Shown here in pieces: positions 10,501 to 18,766 of a stretch of DNA of 54,215 bases. The translations under genes and the position numbers were made by a program. Location of the stretch: positions 1-54,215 of the forward strand of contig DYEF01000091.1 of assembly GCA_020725805.1 (NCBI GenBank), written 5' to 3'. Origin of the DNA: Bdellovibrio sp. (GTDB lineage Bacteria; Myxococcota; SpSt-1050). A model generated the notes under the pieces. It did no database searches. It was not told where the DNA came from and was given only the letters and a program-made list of their open reading frames with translations. Position 1 is the stretch's first letter; each line of letters opens with the position of its first letter.

Positions 10501-10638
10501 ATCTATCTTTACCCTAAGTAATACCTCTGAGGCCTCATTGTAATTTCTGGCTGTATAGATACTATGTCCGCCGCTATTTAAGGCCTGTTCGATATTATTG
10601 ATTTCACTGAGATTGTTATAAATGAAAAGTATATTCAT
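7579..10638 (-). CDS. Hybrid sensor protein REC-PAS-PAS-PAS-HisKA-like-HATPase-REC-REC with lost phospho-acceptors
   Basis: The 1019-aa cytoplasmic protein runs: receiver 1 (1-118), three PAS-like domains (about 160-500), HisKA-like helix (about 530-600), HATPase (about 640-755), receiver 2 (about 770-890) and receiver 3 (about 905-1019). The ATPase keeps its N-box (NIIMNSIEAME), G1 (DTGRGIP) and G2 (GTGLGLSV). The H-box reads GIVQNINNFLAGINNFA where relatives read GVAHDFNNILxAIxGYA, so the phospho-accepting His is Gln541 (codon 9016-9018). Receivers 1 and 2 have Glu in place of the Asp (Glu51 in DLIICELIS; Glu819 in SLIIMESGL) and lack the acidic pair. Only receiver 3 (IIDDEE, IIDINMPDLNG) looks phosphorylatable. 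The first PAS-like domain contains a Cys/His cluster (FCY...VCNFEGHRCP) that might bind metal. The protein is transcribed divergently from the isomerase-like gene. Confidence 0.9.
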   Translation of the reverse strand: MNILFIYNNLSEINNIEQALNSGGHSIYTARNYNEASEVLLRVKIDLIICELISDRIDGIQILRRIKNSDNLANIPFVLVSSALKDEEDLSFFRKLGAISIIEKPLTYKSIQTIIEKYLTSQELSFDSRQKVLSDEEFVEEYSNILTRRIQKRVRELEADQLFIHNLINSIPSAIFLVSQDFRITDINEAGLKYLGIKEKEEIKNRFCYNLIYKSNKVCNFEGHRCPILGVIQEKNSTEHYFVTENSGIRRHLNIHFAPVLNPQNNTILMLEHITDNTGTIEIINKSKENEFKLETILNESRYGIILIEKNQIININSAAKGLLGIQHNNLDELIKIVESSFYKDMTDAINQNVIFRREIYLGRGENEKVLIFEAQKISSAGRDFILIIIYDYTENSRLIQNLKDSEHLQRMILENIQDIFILLRNNTVVEISRQIENISGKKRETLIKQNIFSALPFIHESHLVDTGAKEITVSCEDGKKKFFLLKIFSITIRGERHILLQLSDITEKKEKEMTENAQKERINYIDRLDTVAKINRGIVQNINNFLAGINNFAEFLTKSDTDAEKIRLTANIIKKLTKNAAGALSKISNLLSAGSEEFRPLDIQMVLDELMDIIKYSLPKNIEIKSERLSSHNFVIGDYNALLQSFLNIIMNSIEAMEDGGRITINTENVTDAGPENQTEQKIRISISDTGRGIPEDIRNNIFTPYFSSKNTPGTGLGLSVVYNTVIRHKGSVSFKSEPNRGTTFTITLPVADATPETPDGKDNGNMEKILILSENSLERDIIKRILIRHNYDAYTAVDSYDALESLKVTKPSLIIMESGLSRISDEETFEKITDIYPDADIILYTGLIFDEKTINLFLRGIKSVIYKPLDIRELLTTVRNAVRKQDEKAAADSESVTGTIKKILIIDDEEYILSALKMNLSDRYEITIETSGTKALDRLLGGELFDSYIIDINMPDLNGLEFYKMLREVDPGTGKKVIFITGGISDEKIISEMNELKNEVFLLEKPFDIDELIKILS

Positions 10639-10721
10639 AATCTGATTCTCCCTGAAAATTGGTAATAATTATATGGATTAATTTAAATAAATAAAGTATA
10701 AAAATCAACCGAGGTGTTTTT

Positions 10722-11585
10722 ATGAAGTTTTCCATTTCGACACTCCCTTTTATTGATAAAAAAGTAGATCCGTTACTTTTCGGATTATTGCTTCAAAACG
10801 GTATCGAATCAGTAGAACTCTTTGCACAACGTCCACACTGCGATATTACAGACCCTGATTGTTTTGGTCTGGTCGAAAGGACGGAGAGAGAGACGAATCT
10901 GAGGATAAATTCGGTTCATCTGCCAATATATTTCAACAGGGTACCGGAGGTAACAGAGAGAAAGAAGATCAATATCAGTTCATCTGATAATAATATCAGA
11001 TCGAATTCGGTAAGGGAGATTGTGAGACACATCGAGGCGGCAGGAAGACTGAATATACCGGTGGCGGTTCTGCATACCGGAATAGAGAAGAATGATGAAA
11101 ATGAAATTAACAGTCTTCTGGAATCTCTTTTTATTATTAATGAGGCGGCTGTAAAGAACGGGATTCTCCTTGCCCTTGAGAATCATACGACGGAATCAGT
11201 TTCTGTTAATATACTTATCTCCCTTATACAGAAGGTTGACACCGAAAATATCGGGATATGTCTCGATGTCGGTCACTCCAATATATTCAGCAATTATATG
11301 AGTGACCTGAGCGAGGCGAGGAGATATCTCTTTTCACTTCACCTGCACGACAACAACGGTGAGGAGGATGAACATCTGTTCCCCTATGAAGGAAATATTG
11401 ATTTTGATTATATTATTGGTTTTCTCCGCACAAGTAAGTTTCAGGGGGTAGTAACGCTCGAACTCAACGGCGAGCATCCCGGTAATGATGAGGATATAAA
11501 GGAATTCCTGAAGAAGGCAGCTGCATTTATCCGCGGATTTGCTAATCCCAGATTAACATACAGCAACATACTTGAACCGACATAA
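10722..11585 (+). CDS. Sugar phosphate isomerase/epimerase-family TIM-barrel protein
   Basis: The 287-aa protein belongs to the xylose-isomerase-like/AP endonuclease 2 superfamily. Conserved metal-site patterns are visible: INSVHLPIY, VAVLHTGIE, LALENHTTES (metal Glu), ICLDVGHSNIF (Asp-x-x-His), LHLHDNNGEEDEHLFPYEG (His-x-His/Asp) and VVTLELNGEHPG (final Glu). The substrate cannot be told from sequence. AGGTG six bases before ATG 10722 supports the start. It is divergent from the hybrid kinase over an 83-bp gap and has no obvious pathway partner nearby. Confidence 0.85.
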   Translation: MKFSISTLPFIDKKVDPLLFGLLLQNGIESVELFAQRPHCDITDPDCFGLVERTERETNLRINSVHLPIYFNRVPEVTERKKINISSSDNNIRSNSVREIVRHIEAAGRLNIPVAVLHTGIEKNDENEINSLLESLFIINEAAVKNGILLALENHTTESVSVNILISLIQKVDTENIGICLDVGHSNIFSNYMSDLSEARRYLFSLHLHDNNGEEDEHLFPYEGNIDFDYIIGFLRTSKFQGVVTLELNGEHPGNDEDIKEFLKKAAAFIRGFANPRLTYSNILEPT

Positions 11586-11751
11586 ATATCAATGACCTGA
11601 TATTGTCAGATCTTTGTTATCAGAGTTCGTTATTGACGGTCGAGGCAAAGCTTATCTGCTGACCGGATATTCTTACAAAGGAGTTTTGATATTCCGGGGT
11701 GTCACAATTTTAAGTGGTTATGCCGGTGTTATTGTTAATAACCTGCAAGGA

Positions 11752-12513
11752 TTAAACGATTTTGAGCAATATACAGGTGATATTGTCGACTCCGCCGTTT
11801 TCGTTGGCCCGCTGAATCAGAATCTCGTTTGCCTTTTCGAGGTTGTCTCTGTTTGATAGTATGATATTCTTCATCTCATCATCTTTGACCATCCCTGAGA
11901 GACCATCTGTGCACAGCAGAAAAATATCGCCCGGATTGGGTCTTATACGGTTTATGTCAACCTGAACGGTCTCTTTCATCCCGAGGGCTCTTACAATGAC
12001 ATTTTTATGAGGGAAATTTTCGAGTTCCTCGGGTGTAAGTTTTTTGGCCTTGATATAGTCATTGAGGAGAGAATGGTCTTCTGTAATCTGTTTCATCTCG
12101 GAACCACTTATAAGATAGCATCTGGAATCTCCGACGTGGGCAATGATAACTTCATCGTTTTTGAAGAGTGCAGAAACTATTGTAGTACCCATACCTCTGT
12201 ATTTTGCCTCGCGCTGGGCAGATTCGTAGATTCTGAGATTGGCAAGTTTGATAGAGGTTACAAGCCTGTTCTCCTGATAATCCCTACCTTTGTCCATCTT
12301 GAACGGCCAGGTTACTTCGTCATCATTGGAGGTCGATTTGAAAAAATTGGCTACCGTCTCGACAGCCATCTGAGAGGCTATCTCTCCGGAGGAGTGCCCG
12401 CCCATTCCGTCAGCAATAATGTAGAGCCCTTCATCCTCGACAATGAAGAAAGAGTCTTCATTATGGCTTCTCTTCATTCCTACATTTGTAATACCGGCGG
12501 CAACTGGTTTCAT
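11752..12513 (-). CDS. PP2C-family protein Ser/Thr phosphatase
   Basis: This 253-aa soluble enzyme should dephosphorylate Ser/Thr residues with two metal ions and is the natural counterpart of the Hanks kinases in this window. PP2C motifs are in order: RSHNEDSFF (first metal Asp), YIIADGMGGHSSGE, MGTTIVSALF, IAHVGDSRCYL, ITEDHSLLN, LLCTDGLSGMV and GGVDNITCILLKI. Length and motif order match the stand-alone PrpC/Stp class. It is divergent from a degenerate membrane sensor at 12.6 kb with a dyad between them. No kinase sits directly beside it; the nearest intact one is at 6.4-7.6 kb. Confidence 0.95.
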   Translation of the reverse strand: MKPVAAGITNVGMKRSHNEDSFFIVEDEGLYIIADGMGGHSSGEIASQMAVETVANFFKSTSNDDEVTWPFKMDKGRDYQENRLVTSIKLANLRIYESAQREAKYRGMGTTIVSALFKNDEVIIAHVGDSRCYLISGSEMKQITEDHSLLNDYIKAKKLTPEELENFPHKNVIVRALGMKETVQVDINRIRPNPGDIFLLCTDGLSGMVKDDEMKNIILSNRDNLEKANEILIQRANENGGVDNITCILLKIV

Positions 12514-12530
12514 AAATTACTCATAAAAAT

Positions 12531-12562
12531 CAGATAATTTATACTATCAGAATAATTATCTG
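12531..12562. repeat. 9-bp inverted repeat in the divergent PP2C/sensor intergenic region
   Basis: Perfect arms CAGATAATT (12531-12539) and AATTATCTG (12554-12562) are separated by 14 bases. The centre-to-centre distance is 23 bp, about two helical turns, and the repeat sits 17 bp from the PP2C start codon between two divergent genes, as an operator would. The protein that would bind is unknown. Confidence 0.45.
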
Positions 12563-12626
12563 TCAAATTAATTGTATTAACATTTTTTTCATTGTTATTG
12601 GTTTAACTTTGGGATAGATATTTATT

Positions 12627-13856
12627 ATGCATTACGGAAGATATTTTACTGCGTTTTTTATATCAGTTGTGATTCTGATACTCTTTGTAGTTCTTTCCCT
12701 GTATTCTGCTTTTTTCGGGGATATTTCAAAGGAACTGAATCAGCTTAGGTTTCAGAAAATCAGGGCAACCGTTAATTCCGTTTATATTTCAATGAAGTAC
12801 GACCTTCAGAATATTGCAAGGGATGAGAATTATGTACCGTCATATGCAGTATATCTTTACAATAAAGAAGAACAATCTTTATCATTTTACAAAGGCAACA
12901 GGATATCAGAAGGGGACGAATCTGATTATATAAAGAAGAACATCGGTAAAATTGTCTATCTTGAAGACGGATTCGGGTATATCATTCCAGAGAAAAAGGG
13001 TGAGAATCTCTTTATCTTTCTTGCCCTTGAAAGGGGAGATAATATTTATATTTCGCTAAGCATTTACAGAAATAATGATTCGGACGTAAAACTATGTATT
13101 CTTCCCTCTGATAAAAAGGCCGGAGAATCAGAGCCTTTTTGCGACAATGCCCATCTGGTAAAGGTTTTTGAAAAGGATTTTTTCAGTATAGGATACACTT
13201 ATCAGGGTAAACTGAATAACAGGCTGCTTGTTTTGTATGTCATTCTGTTTGTTATAGCGGGGGCGTTTCTGTCGTTCTGGGTCTCGAGGCATTTTGACCT
13301 CGAGGAGAAACGGATTTTGTCGGAGATTCAGAATTCTGTTGAGGCCGTTGAAAAGGGGCATACACCGTTGATTAATACAGGTAGTATATATCCTTCACAC
13401 AAGAGACTTATTGAACAGATTAACAGGCTGATTCAGACTCTTTCATCAGAGATTGACAGACATAAGGTGGTTTATGACAGACATTTTTTGCAGGAAGAGG
13501 AGAGGAAGGCTTCGGAGGAATCTGCAGCCGTTGTACTGAATCTCTTCACAAACGGATTTTCCGAGGACGGATACCGGGATATTCTGAAATCACTGGACCT
13601 TTTACTGCAAAGAAAGGGTGGTTCTCTCAGATTTACGGGTCATAATTCCAATCCTGTTCTTGTCAGGATTATGGTTTTTATTATTCTCGAATTGATAAGC
13701 CATCAGAAGGGTTATTCTCTGATAGTAGAGGCAAATAAAGATAAGATCGCAATAGTTTCGGATAATTCTGATTTTGAGATAGAGCCTGATAAATCTGCCC
13801 TCCAAAGCTTAAGGAATATTAAGTTTGAAAAACGGGTGATCACTGTTTTTTTATGA
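12627..13856 (+). CDS. Membrane sensor protein with degenerate histidine-kinase-like C-terminus
   Basis: The 409-aa protein has an N-terminal membrane segment (about 7-29), an extracytoplasmic sensor region (about 30-190), a second membrane segment (LLVLYVILFVIAGAFLSFWV), a HAMP/coiled-coil-like stretch and a C-terminal part resembling a shrunken kinase core (PVLVRIMVFIILELISHQKGYSLIVEA, DKIAIVSDN). No H-box, N-box Asn or glycine motifs can be found, so catalysis is unlikely. It may pass a signal to a partner, perhaps the divergently encoded PP2C phosphatase or a separate kinase. The family is not recognised with certainty. It converges on dnaE2 with a 54-bp gap. Confidence 0.7.
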   Translation: MHYGRYFTAFFISVVILILFVVLSLYSAFFGDISKELNQLRFQKIRATVNSVYISMKYDLQNIARDENYVPSYAVYLYNKEEQSLSFYKGNRISEGDESDYIKKNIGKIVYLEDGFGYIIPEKKGENLFIFLALERGDNIYISLSIYRNNDSDVKLCILPSDKKAGESEPFCDNAHLVKVFEKDFFSIGYTYQGKLNNRLLVLYVILFVIAGAFLSFWVSRHFDLEEKRILSEIQNSVEAVEKGHTPLINTGSIYPSHKRLIEQINRLIQTLSSEIDRHKVVYDRHFLQEEERKASEESAAVVLNLFTNGFSEDGYRDILKSLDLLLQRKGGSLRFTGHNSNPVLVRIMVFIILELISHQKGYSLIVEANKDKIAIVSDNSDFEIEPDKSALQSLRNIKFEKRVITVFL

Positions 13857-13910
13857 AAATCAGTCCTGTCATTCATAATTCGTAGCAGAATACAGAATAT
13901 ATCGGGTAGT

Positions 13911-16900
13911 TTAGAAGATTTCCGTATTTTTATCACTGTTTATATTTGCCGTCTGAATTTTCAGAGTATCTTTCGTGTGTCTTAAGAGTTCTGCCTTATG
14001 ACAGTTCAGATATACTGCACCGTGGTCGTCTTCGACCCTTCCTGTGAGGAGGAGAGGTAGTCCGTCCGATATTGTGTTGTGGCAGCTTCTGAATGCATCC
14101 GGAAAGAAGACTGCTTCGAAAATACCTGTCTCGTCTTCAAATGTAACAAACTCCATCAGTTCCTTTGTGCGGGTCTGAACAGGTTTGGATGTTATGGGCA
14201 ATCCGGCAATCCTTACGAATCTGCCTGTTGCTCTGTCTATATCTTTTGCAGTAATTGTCCCGCAGGGCAGGTCTTTTTTCCCAATCATACTTACAGGATG
14301 GACCGAGAGGGGGAATCCGAACATCTCGTATTCATATCTGATGAGTTGTTCGTCTGAGTAAGGCGGGAGTTCGGCGAAGGTGCGGGGATAATTTTTCAGA
14401 AGACTTCCCGCCTTCCCTTTGCTGAGTATTTCGGATTTCAGGAGGATAGCGGGACGGTTTTTTATACCTTCGGTTCTGTCGAATGCACCGGAGAGAATCA
14501 GTCTTCGTATGTCACAGAAGTCGATATGCGGATTTCTTTCGAGAAAGTTTTCCAGTGAGGTGTAATATCCCCTTTCTTCCCGCTCTTTCACAATGTTATG
14601 AGATACTTCTCTTGAGAGGGAGATTATGTCATCGAATCCGAGCCAGACCGAATCCCCGCAGGCCGTGGCCCCTGTCTCCGAGACGTTTATATCGGGCGGA
14701 TTGACTCTGATTCCCATTCTTCTCGCCTCCGAGATATAGGCAAAGACCGGGTAGTAGCCGCCCTTGTTTCTGATGACCGAAGCGATGAATTCGGCAGGAA
14801 AGTGTGCCTTTATGTAGGCCGACATAAACGAGACCTGTGCGTATGATGCCGAATGAGGTTTACAGAATGAATATCCTCCGAATGATTCGATCATTGCCCA
14901 GATTTCGGTCAGGATGGTATCCGGTGTCCCGTTCTTTCTCCCGCCTTCGAGGAATTTTTCGCGGTAGTACTGAATTTTTTCAGCCCTGTGTTTTTTCGAG
15001 AGCGTCTTTCTGAGTCTGTCGGCCTCCTCGTATGAAAATCCGGCAACCTGAATCGCTGCCTTCATTACATCTTCCTGATAACACATAATCCCGTATGTCT
15101 CCGAGAGCAGGTCGGAGAGGGCGGGGTGGAGTGGTCTGTACGGTTTGCCTTTCAGTCTTTCCACGTATTCGTTGATATATCTGTTTGCTGCAGGCCTGAT
15201 AATGGAGCTGTGAATGACAATGTGTTCGAAGTCGGAGACGCCGGTCTTTCTCTGGAGTTGCCTCATCGCCGGAGACTCTATATAGAATACCCCGATGGTC
15301 TTCCCCTCTTTTATCAGTTCGAGGGTTTTCGGGTCTTCCTCGAATATAATTCCTCTTTTGTCTATATCTGTCCCGTAGTTCCTTTTTATCATCTCTTTTG
15401 CATCTCTGATAACCGCGAGTGAACGGTTGCCGAGTACATCAATCTTGATTATATTCAGATTCTCGATATCATCCTTGTCCCACTGCATTACATATTTTCC
15501 GCCGCCTGTTATCCCGACCGGTACTGTCTCTTTTATATCCCTGTCTGATATTACAATCCCTCCGCAGTGAGTTGATATGTGACGGATATTGTTGCAGATA
15601 AGACGTGCTATGCCGGATATCGTTTTTACTGGTTCTCTCCGGCAGATTTTTCCTTCGGGTTCTTCAAAATGAGTATTACTGCTGTTCCCGTGATGCAGAC
15701 TGATTCTCTTTACGATACGGTTTATCTCGGCTTCGCTGAATCCGAATACCCTTGCGACCTCCCTTATCGCGAGTCTGTTTGAGAATGAGTTGTGATTGGA
15801 GACCTGAGCCACCCTGTCTTTGTATTTTTCAAATATGTAGTTTATGACCTTTTCCCTCTCGTCCCATGCAAAATCGATATCGATATCGGGCGGGTCACTC
15901 CGTTCGGGGTTCAGGAATCTTTCGAACATCAGATTATGTCTTACCGGGTCGACATTTGTGATGCCGAGACAATATGATACAAGACTTGCGGCGGCCGAAC
16001 CTCTTCCGCAGGTCAGATGGCTCTTCTCCACTATATCCCTGACCAGAAGAAAGTACCCTGCATATCCCTTTTTTGAGATTATATCCAGTTCGTAACATAG
16101 CCGTTTCTCTATTCCGGCTGTGATTACCTTATATCTTGCCTTTGCCCCTTCGAATGCGAGCTGCGTAAGTCTTCCGGGGGCATCTTTTATGTCGCTGCCC
16201 GGAAGTATGCGGGCAAAATTGTATTCTGCCCTGAAGAGTAAGGATTCGATTGAGTTCATATTTACGAATGCCTCTTTTATATGTGCAAATCTCGTCTCTG
16301 TAACCTTTGAGGGGAGCAGAACCGAATCTTTGAGCTGATAATAAAGATGTTTCATCTCATCGAATCTCTTCTTATGAGCAATGCACCTGAGGACAATCCC
16401 TGTGAAAATGTCTCTGCCGGACAGAAAGATTGTCTCCCGGTATATAACCGGTTTTATCCCTTCAGCTCTGATGAGAGGGTATAGTCTGATATTACCTGTG
16501 CCGATACCGAAGAAGATATTCTCCGTTGAGTCCCTGAGGATTCTGCTTAGCCTCAGGTCGGAACTGATTATAATGAGACCGCTGTTCCTCTCTTTTATGA
16601 GATTTGTAAATTCCTCCGTGCTAAGGTTCTTTTCTGTGTTTATGACAGATATCAGATAGCAGAGATTTGAAAACCCTGTATCGCTGACAGGGATTGCCAG
16701 AACCGAAAGATTCTTCTCTCTGTCCGGATATTTAAGATATGTGCCTGTAAAAATCTTCTTTTTGTGTTCTTTTCTCAGACTGAGAATCTCTGCAAGACCG
16801 TAGAGATTATTTGTATCGGCAATCAGTACCGATGAATATCCGGCCTCCTCCGAATATCTGATTATCTCCTCCGGACTGTGAACTCCTTCAAGTAGTGAGA

Positions 16901-16928
16901 ATGAGGATTTGAAAGATATCAGCATCAT
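13911..16928 (-). CDS. dnaE2: Error-prone DNA polymerase III alpha subunit DnaE2
   Basis: The 1005-aa protein is a C-family polymerase of DnaE2 (ImuC) size. The catalytic palm is intact: GRGSAAASLVSY, the Asp348/350/352 cluster in PPDIDIDF and the KIDVLGNRSL motif with the third Asp. Fingers (YGIMCYQEDVM, DRLRKTLSKK), the CKPHSASYAQ motif, a HhH region and a C-terminal OB fold (VRIAGLPITSKPV onward) follow. The N-terminal PHP domain is present but its metal ligands are gone: SFKSSFSLLEG replaces HxHSxFSLLDG and ADTNNLYG replaces TDHGNLYG, so no proofreading is expected there. The open frame continues upstream, but ATG 16928 overlaps the imuB stop as ATGA and starts directly at the PHP homology. 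Its place in a LexA-controlled operon supports a role in SOS translesion synthesis. Confidence 0.93.
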   Translation of the reverse strand: MMLISFKSSFSLLEGVHSPEEIIRYSEEAGYSSVLIADTNNLYGLAEILSLRKEHKKKIFTGTYLKYPDREKNLSVLAIPVSDTGFSNLCYLISVINTEKNLSTEEFTNLIKERNSGLIIISSDLRLSRILRDSTENIFFGIGTGNIRLYPLIRAEGIKPVIYRETIFLSGRDIFTGIVLRCIAHKKRFDEMKHLYYQLKDSVLLPSKVTETRFAHIKEAFVNMNSIESLLFRAEYNFARILPGSDIKDAPGRLTQLAFEGAKARYKVITAGIEKRLCYELDIISKKGYAGYFLLVRDIVEKSHLTCGRGSAAASLVSYCLGITNVDPVRHNLMFERFLNPERSDPPDIDIDFAWDEREKVINYIFEKYKDRVAQVSNHNSFSNRLAIREVARVFGFSEAEINRIVKRISLHHGNSSNTHFEEPEGKICRREPVKTISGIARLICNNIRHISTHCGGIVISDRDIKETVPVGITGGGKYVMQWDKDDIENLNIIKIDVLGNRSLAVIRDAKEMIKRNYGTDIDKRGIIFEEDPKTLELIKEGKTIGVFYIESPAMRQLQRKTGVSDFEHIVIHSSIIRPAANRYINEYVERLKGKPYRPLHPALSDLLSETYGIMCYQEDVMKAAIQVAGFSYEEADRLRKTLSKKHRAEKIQYYREKFLEGGRKNGTPDTILTEIWAMIESFGGYSFCKPHSASYAQVSFMSAYIKAHFPAEFIASVIRNKGGYYPVFAYISEARRMGIRVNPPDINVSETGATACGDSVWLGFDDIISLSREVSHNIVKEREERGYYTSLENFLERNPHIDFCDIRRLILSGAFDRTEGIKNRPAILLKSEILSKGKAGSLLKNYPRTFAELPPYSDEQLIRYEYEMFGFPLSVHPVSMIGKKDLPCGTITAKDIDRATGRFVRIAGLPITSKPVQTRTKELMEFVTFEDETGIFEAVFFPDAFRSCHNTISDGLPLLLTGRVEDDHGAVYLNCHKAELLRHTKDTLKIQTANINSDKNTEIF

Positions 16929-18079
16929 ATCCTGTCTTCGATCCCGAATCTGATTGCGCTGTCGCCGAATCGTTTCCGTATGGTATCTATAGCGGAGAAG
17001 AGCCTTCTCTCCCTGCTTTGCGGAAGGCTTATCAGCTCCTGCTGTGCAAAGACAGGTGAGAGGAGAGATGCCTCTGCCGTTATGTCTTTTATATTTATCC
17101 TCCGCGTTCTGATGCGGTAGAAAAGTGCTCTTAGAAGACGGTATATCGATATATCGGTATTTATTTTCGGTTTTGCACCTGAGTATCCCTCTGCGGAAAT
17201 ATTGTCTGTATATGTGATTACGAGCCTGAATCTGCCCGCGGCGCATCTTCTCTCCCTGAGCCTGAATCCGATATCCGATGCAAGAAAGAATATCTTTTTT
17301 GAGAGAGTTTCGTAACTGTTTTCTTCGTATGAAATAACCGTCTCTTCCCTTATTAAAGGGTGGTTTTTTGTAAAAATCGGTCTGATATCGGTCCCGCAAC
17401 TCCAGAGTTTGAAGAGATTACCTGATTTGCCGAATATTGCACACAGCTCTTCTGTGCTGAATCTGGTGATATCTCCTACCTTGAATATGCCGTAGTCAGA
17501 GAATCTTTGAAGTATCCATTTGTCGGTGCCGGGGAGAATTCTGACAGACATCGGGGAGATGAATGTCTGCTCCGAACCGTTTATGACCCTCAGCAGGGCG
17601 TCGGTATTGAAGAAGGATGCGGCGGCTTTGCTTATAAGTTTGCTGCTTCCGATTCCTATGTGACTCCTGAGTCCTGTCTGGTAATATATTTCCCTGAAAA
17701 GTCTGAGGGCAAGGTCTTCCGGTGCCCCGAATGCCCTGCCTGTCCCTCTGATATCCATATATGTCTCGGATGTGGGAAGTATTTCGTATATCGGGGTAAA
17801 TCTGCCTATGAGAGACTCAATTGCGGATAGTACACGGGTATATTTTCTGTTATCTGGTCTTATGATGAGAGTATCCTTTTCCAGTGTTTTTGCCTCCGCA
17901 ACTGTCATATCACGTCTGATACCTGCCCTGTAGGCAGTCTCTGATATCTCAAGAACGGGAGAATAAAGGGAATCCGAGGATGCGATTATAAAAGGTCTCC
18001 CTTTGAGTGAATGGTCGTATAGTGACTCTACCGATGAGAGAAAGAACGGTATGTTTATGTGCAGTATCTCTTTCTTCAT
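16925..18079 (-). CDS. imuB: ImuB-like inactive Y-family polymerase
   Basis: The 384-aa protein has a Y-family (DinB/UmuC) fold, with conserved landmarks such as RAGIRRDMTVAEA, SHIGIGSSKLISKAAA and ILPGTDKWILQRF. The metal-binding residues are lost: HINIPFFLSSVES replaces HVDMDCFFASVE (both Asp gone) and LPTSETYMDI replaces SIDEAYLD (Asp to Ser; Glu kept). This is the hallmark of ImuB, a non-catalytic adaptor that recruits DnaE2 to the sliding clamp. A QQELISLP segment near residue 350 could be a weak clamp-binding motif. It sits between lexA and dnaE2, 31 bp after lexA and coupled to dnaE2 by ATGA. No imuA/recA-like gene is present. Confidence 0.88.
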   Translation of the reverse strand: MKKEILHINIPFFLSSVESLYDHSLKGRPFIIASSDSLYSPVLEISETAYRAGIRRDMTVAEAKTLEKDTLIIRPDNRKYTRVLSAIESLIGRFTPIYEILPTSETYMDIRGTGRAFGAPEDLALRLFREIYYQTGLRSHIGIGSSKLISKAAASFFNTDALLRVINGSEQTFISPMSVRILPGTDKWILQRFSDYGIFKVGDITRFSTEELCAIFGKSGNLFKLWSCGTDIRPIFTKNHPLIREETVISYEENSYETLSKKIFFLASDIGFRLRERRCAAGRFRLVITYTDNISAEGYSGAKPKINTDISIYRLLRALFYRIRTRRINIKDITAEASLLSPVFAQQELISLPQSRERRLFSAIDTIRKRFGDSAIRFGIEDRI

Positions 18080-18110
18080 AAGATGACAGAATCTGTAAAG
18101 ATGATTCCGT

Positions 18111-18734
18111 TTACAGTTTCCTGATTAGCCCAATAACTTTCCCTATAATTTTGACATCTGAGCCGGATGTGGAGTCTATATTTATGTCTGCATAGAGCGG
18201 ATTCGATGCCTTGAGTATTACTCTGTCTCCTTCTTTGTAGAAATATTTAAGTGTGGCTTCCTCTTCTATGATGGCAACTACTATTTCACCGTTTTCCGCA
18301 TCATTCTGCGGGTGAATAATTGCTATGTCACCGTCATTTATACCGGCCCCCTTCATACTGTCGCCCTTTATCCGTAGTGCGAATATGTCGTTGCCTTTGA
18401 AGAGTTCACGGTCGACCGATATATATTTTTCGAGATTTTCGAGAGCAGTAATTGGTTTGCCGGCCGCTATTGTGCCTATCAGGGGGATATTGACCGAATT
18501 GAGTGAGGATATACCGAAAAATTCAGATGTTTTCAGACCACGCGCTTTATTGGGCTCTTTTTTGAGGAGGCCCTTTTTGTGAATGAGTCTCAGGTGTGTC
18601 CGCACTGAGTTGTCAGAGGCATATCCGAAGCGCTTTGCTATCTCTTTGAGGGTAGGGGGACGGCCCTCTGTCTGTATATGCAGATTGATAAAGTCGAGAA
18701 TTGCCCTCTGCTTTTGTGTAAGGACTGTTGCCAT
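18111..18734 (-). CDS. lexA: LexA SOS repressor
   Basis: LexA represses SOS genes and cleaves itself when RecA filaments form on damaged DNA. The 207-aa protein has an N-terminal winged helix (RPPTLKEIAKRFGYASDNSVRTHL), the Ala91-Gly92 cleavage site (IAAGKP) and the Ser126/Lys163 catalytic dyad (GDSMKG, ATLKYFY). The spacing of these residues equals that of E. coli LexA. The ORF is open further upstream, but ATG 18734 is preceded by GGGAGG and by a promoter with an SOS box, and the homology starts at MATVLTQKQR. It is the first gene of lexA-imuB-dnaE2 and is expected to repress its own operon. Confidence 0.97.
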   Translation of the reverse strand: MATVLTQKQRAILDFINLHIQTEGRPPTLKEIAKRFGYASDNSVRTHLRLIHKKGLLKKEPNKARGLKTSEFFGISSLNSVNIPLIGTIAAGKPITALENLEKYISVDRELFKGNDIFALRIKGDSMKGAGINDGDIAIIHPQNDAENGEIVVAIIEEEATLKYFYKEGDRVILKASNPLYADINIDSTSGSDVKIIGKVIGLIRKL

Positions 18735-18766
18735 CGTATAAAAACCTCCCTTATAATACGAAATCT

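Noticed and set aside
11614-11856. 80-codon plus-strand ORF beside the PP2C gene
   Set aside because: It opens with TTG without a ribosome site, its second half lies antisense to PP2C and the product resembles nothing.
16929-17399. N-terminal extension of the dnaE2 frame
   Set aside because: It is antisense-free but lies inside imuB, is low-complexity and Arg/Lys/Gln-rich, and precedes the PHP homology; the ATGA start at 16928 is far better.
18668-18683. A second CTG-N10-CAG inside the lexA coding region
   Set aside because: It lies within codons, its flanks are not symmetrical and such a short pattern is expected by chance; not called as an SOS box.
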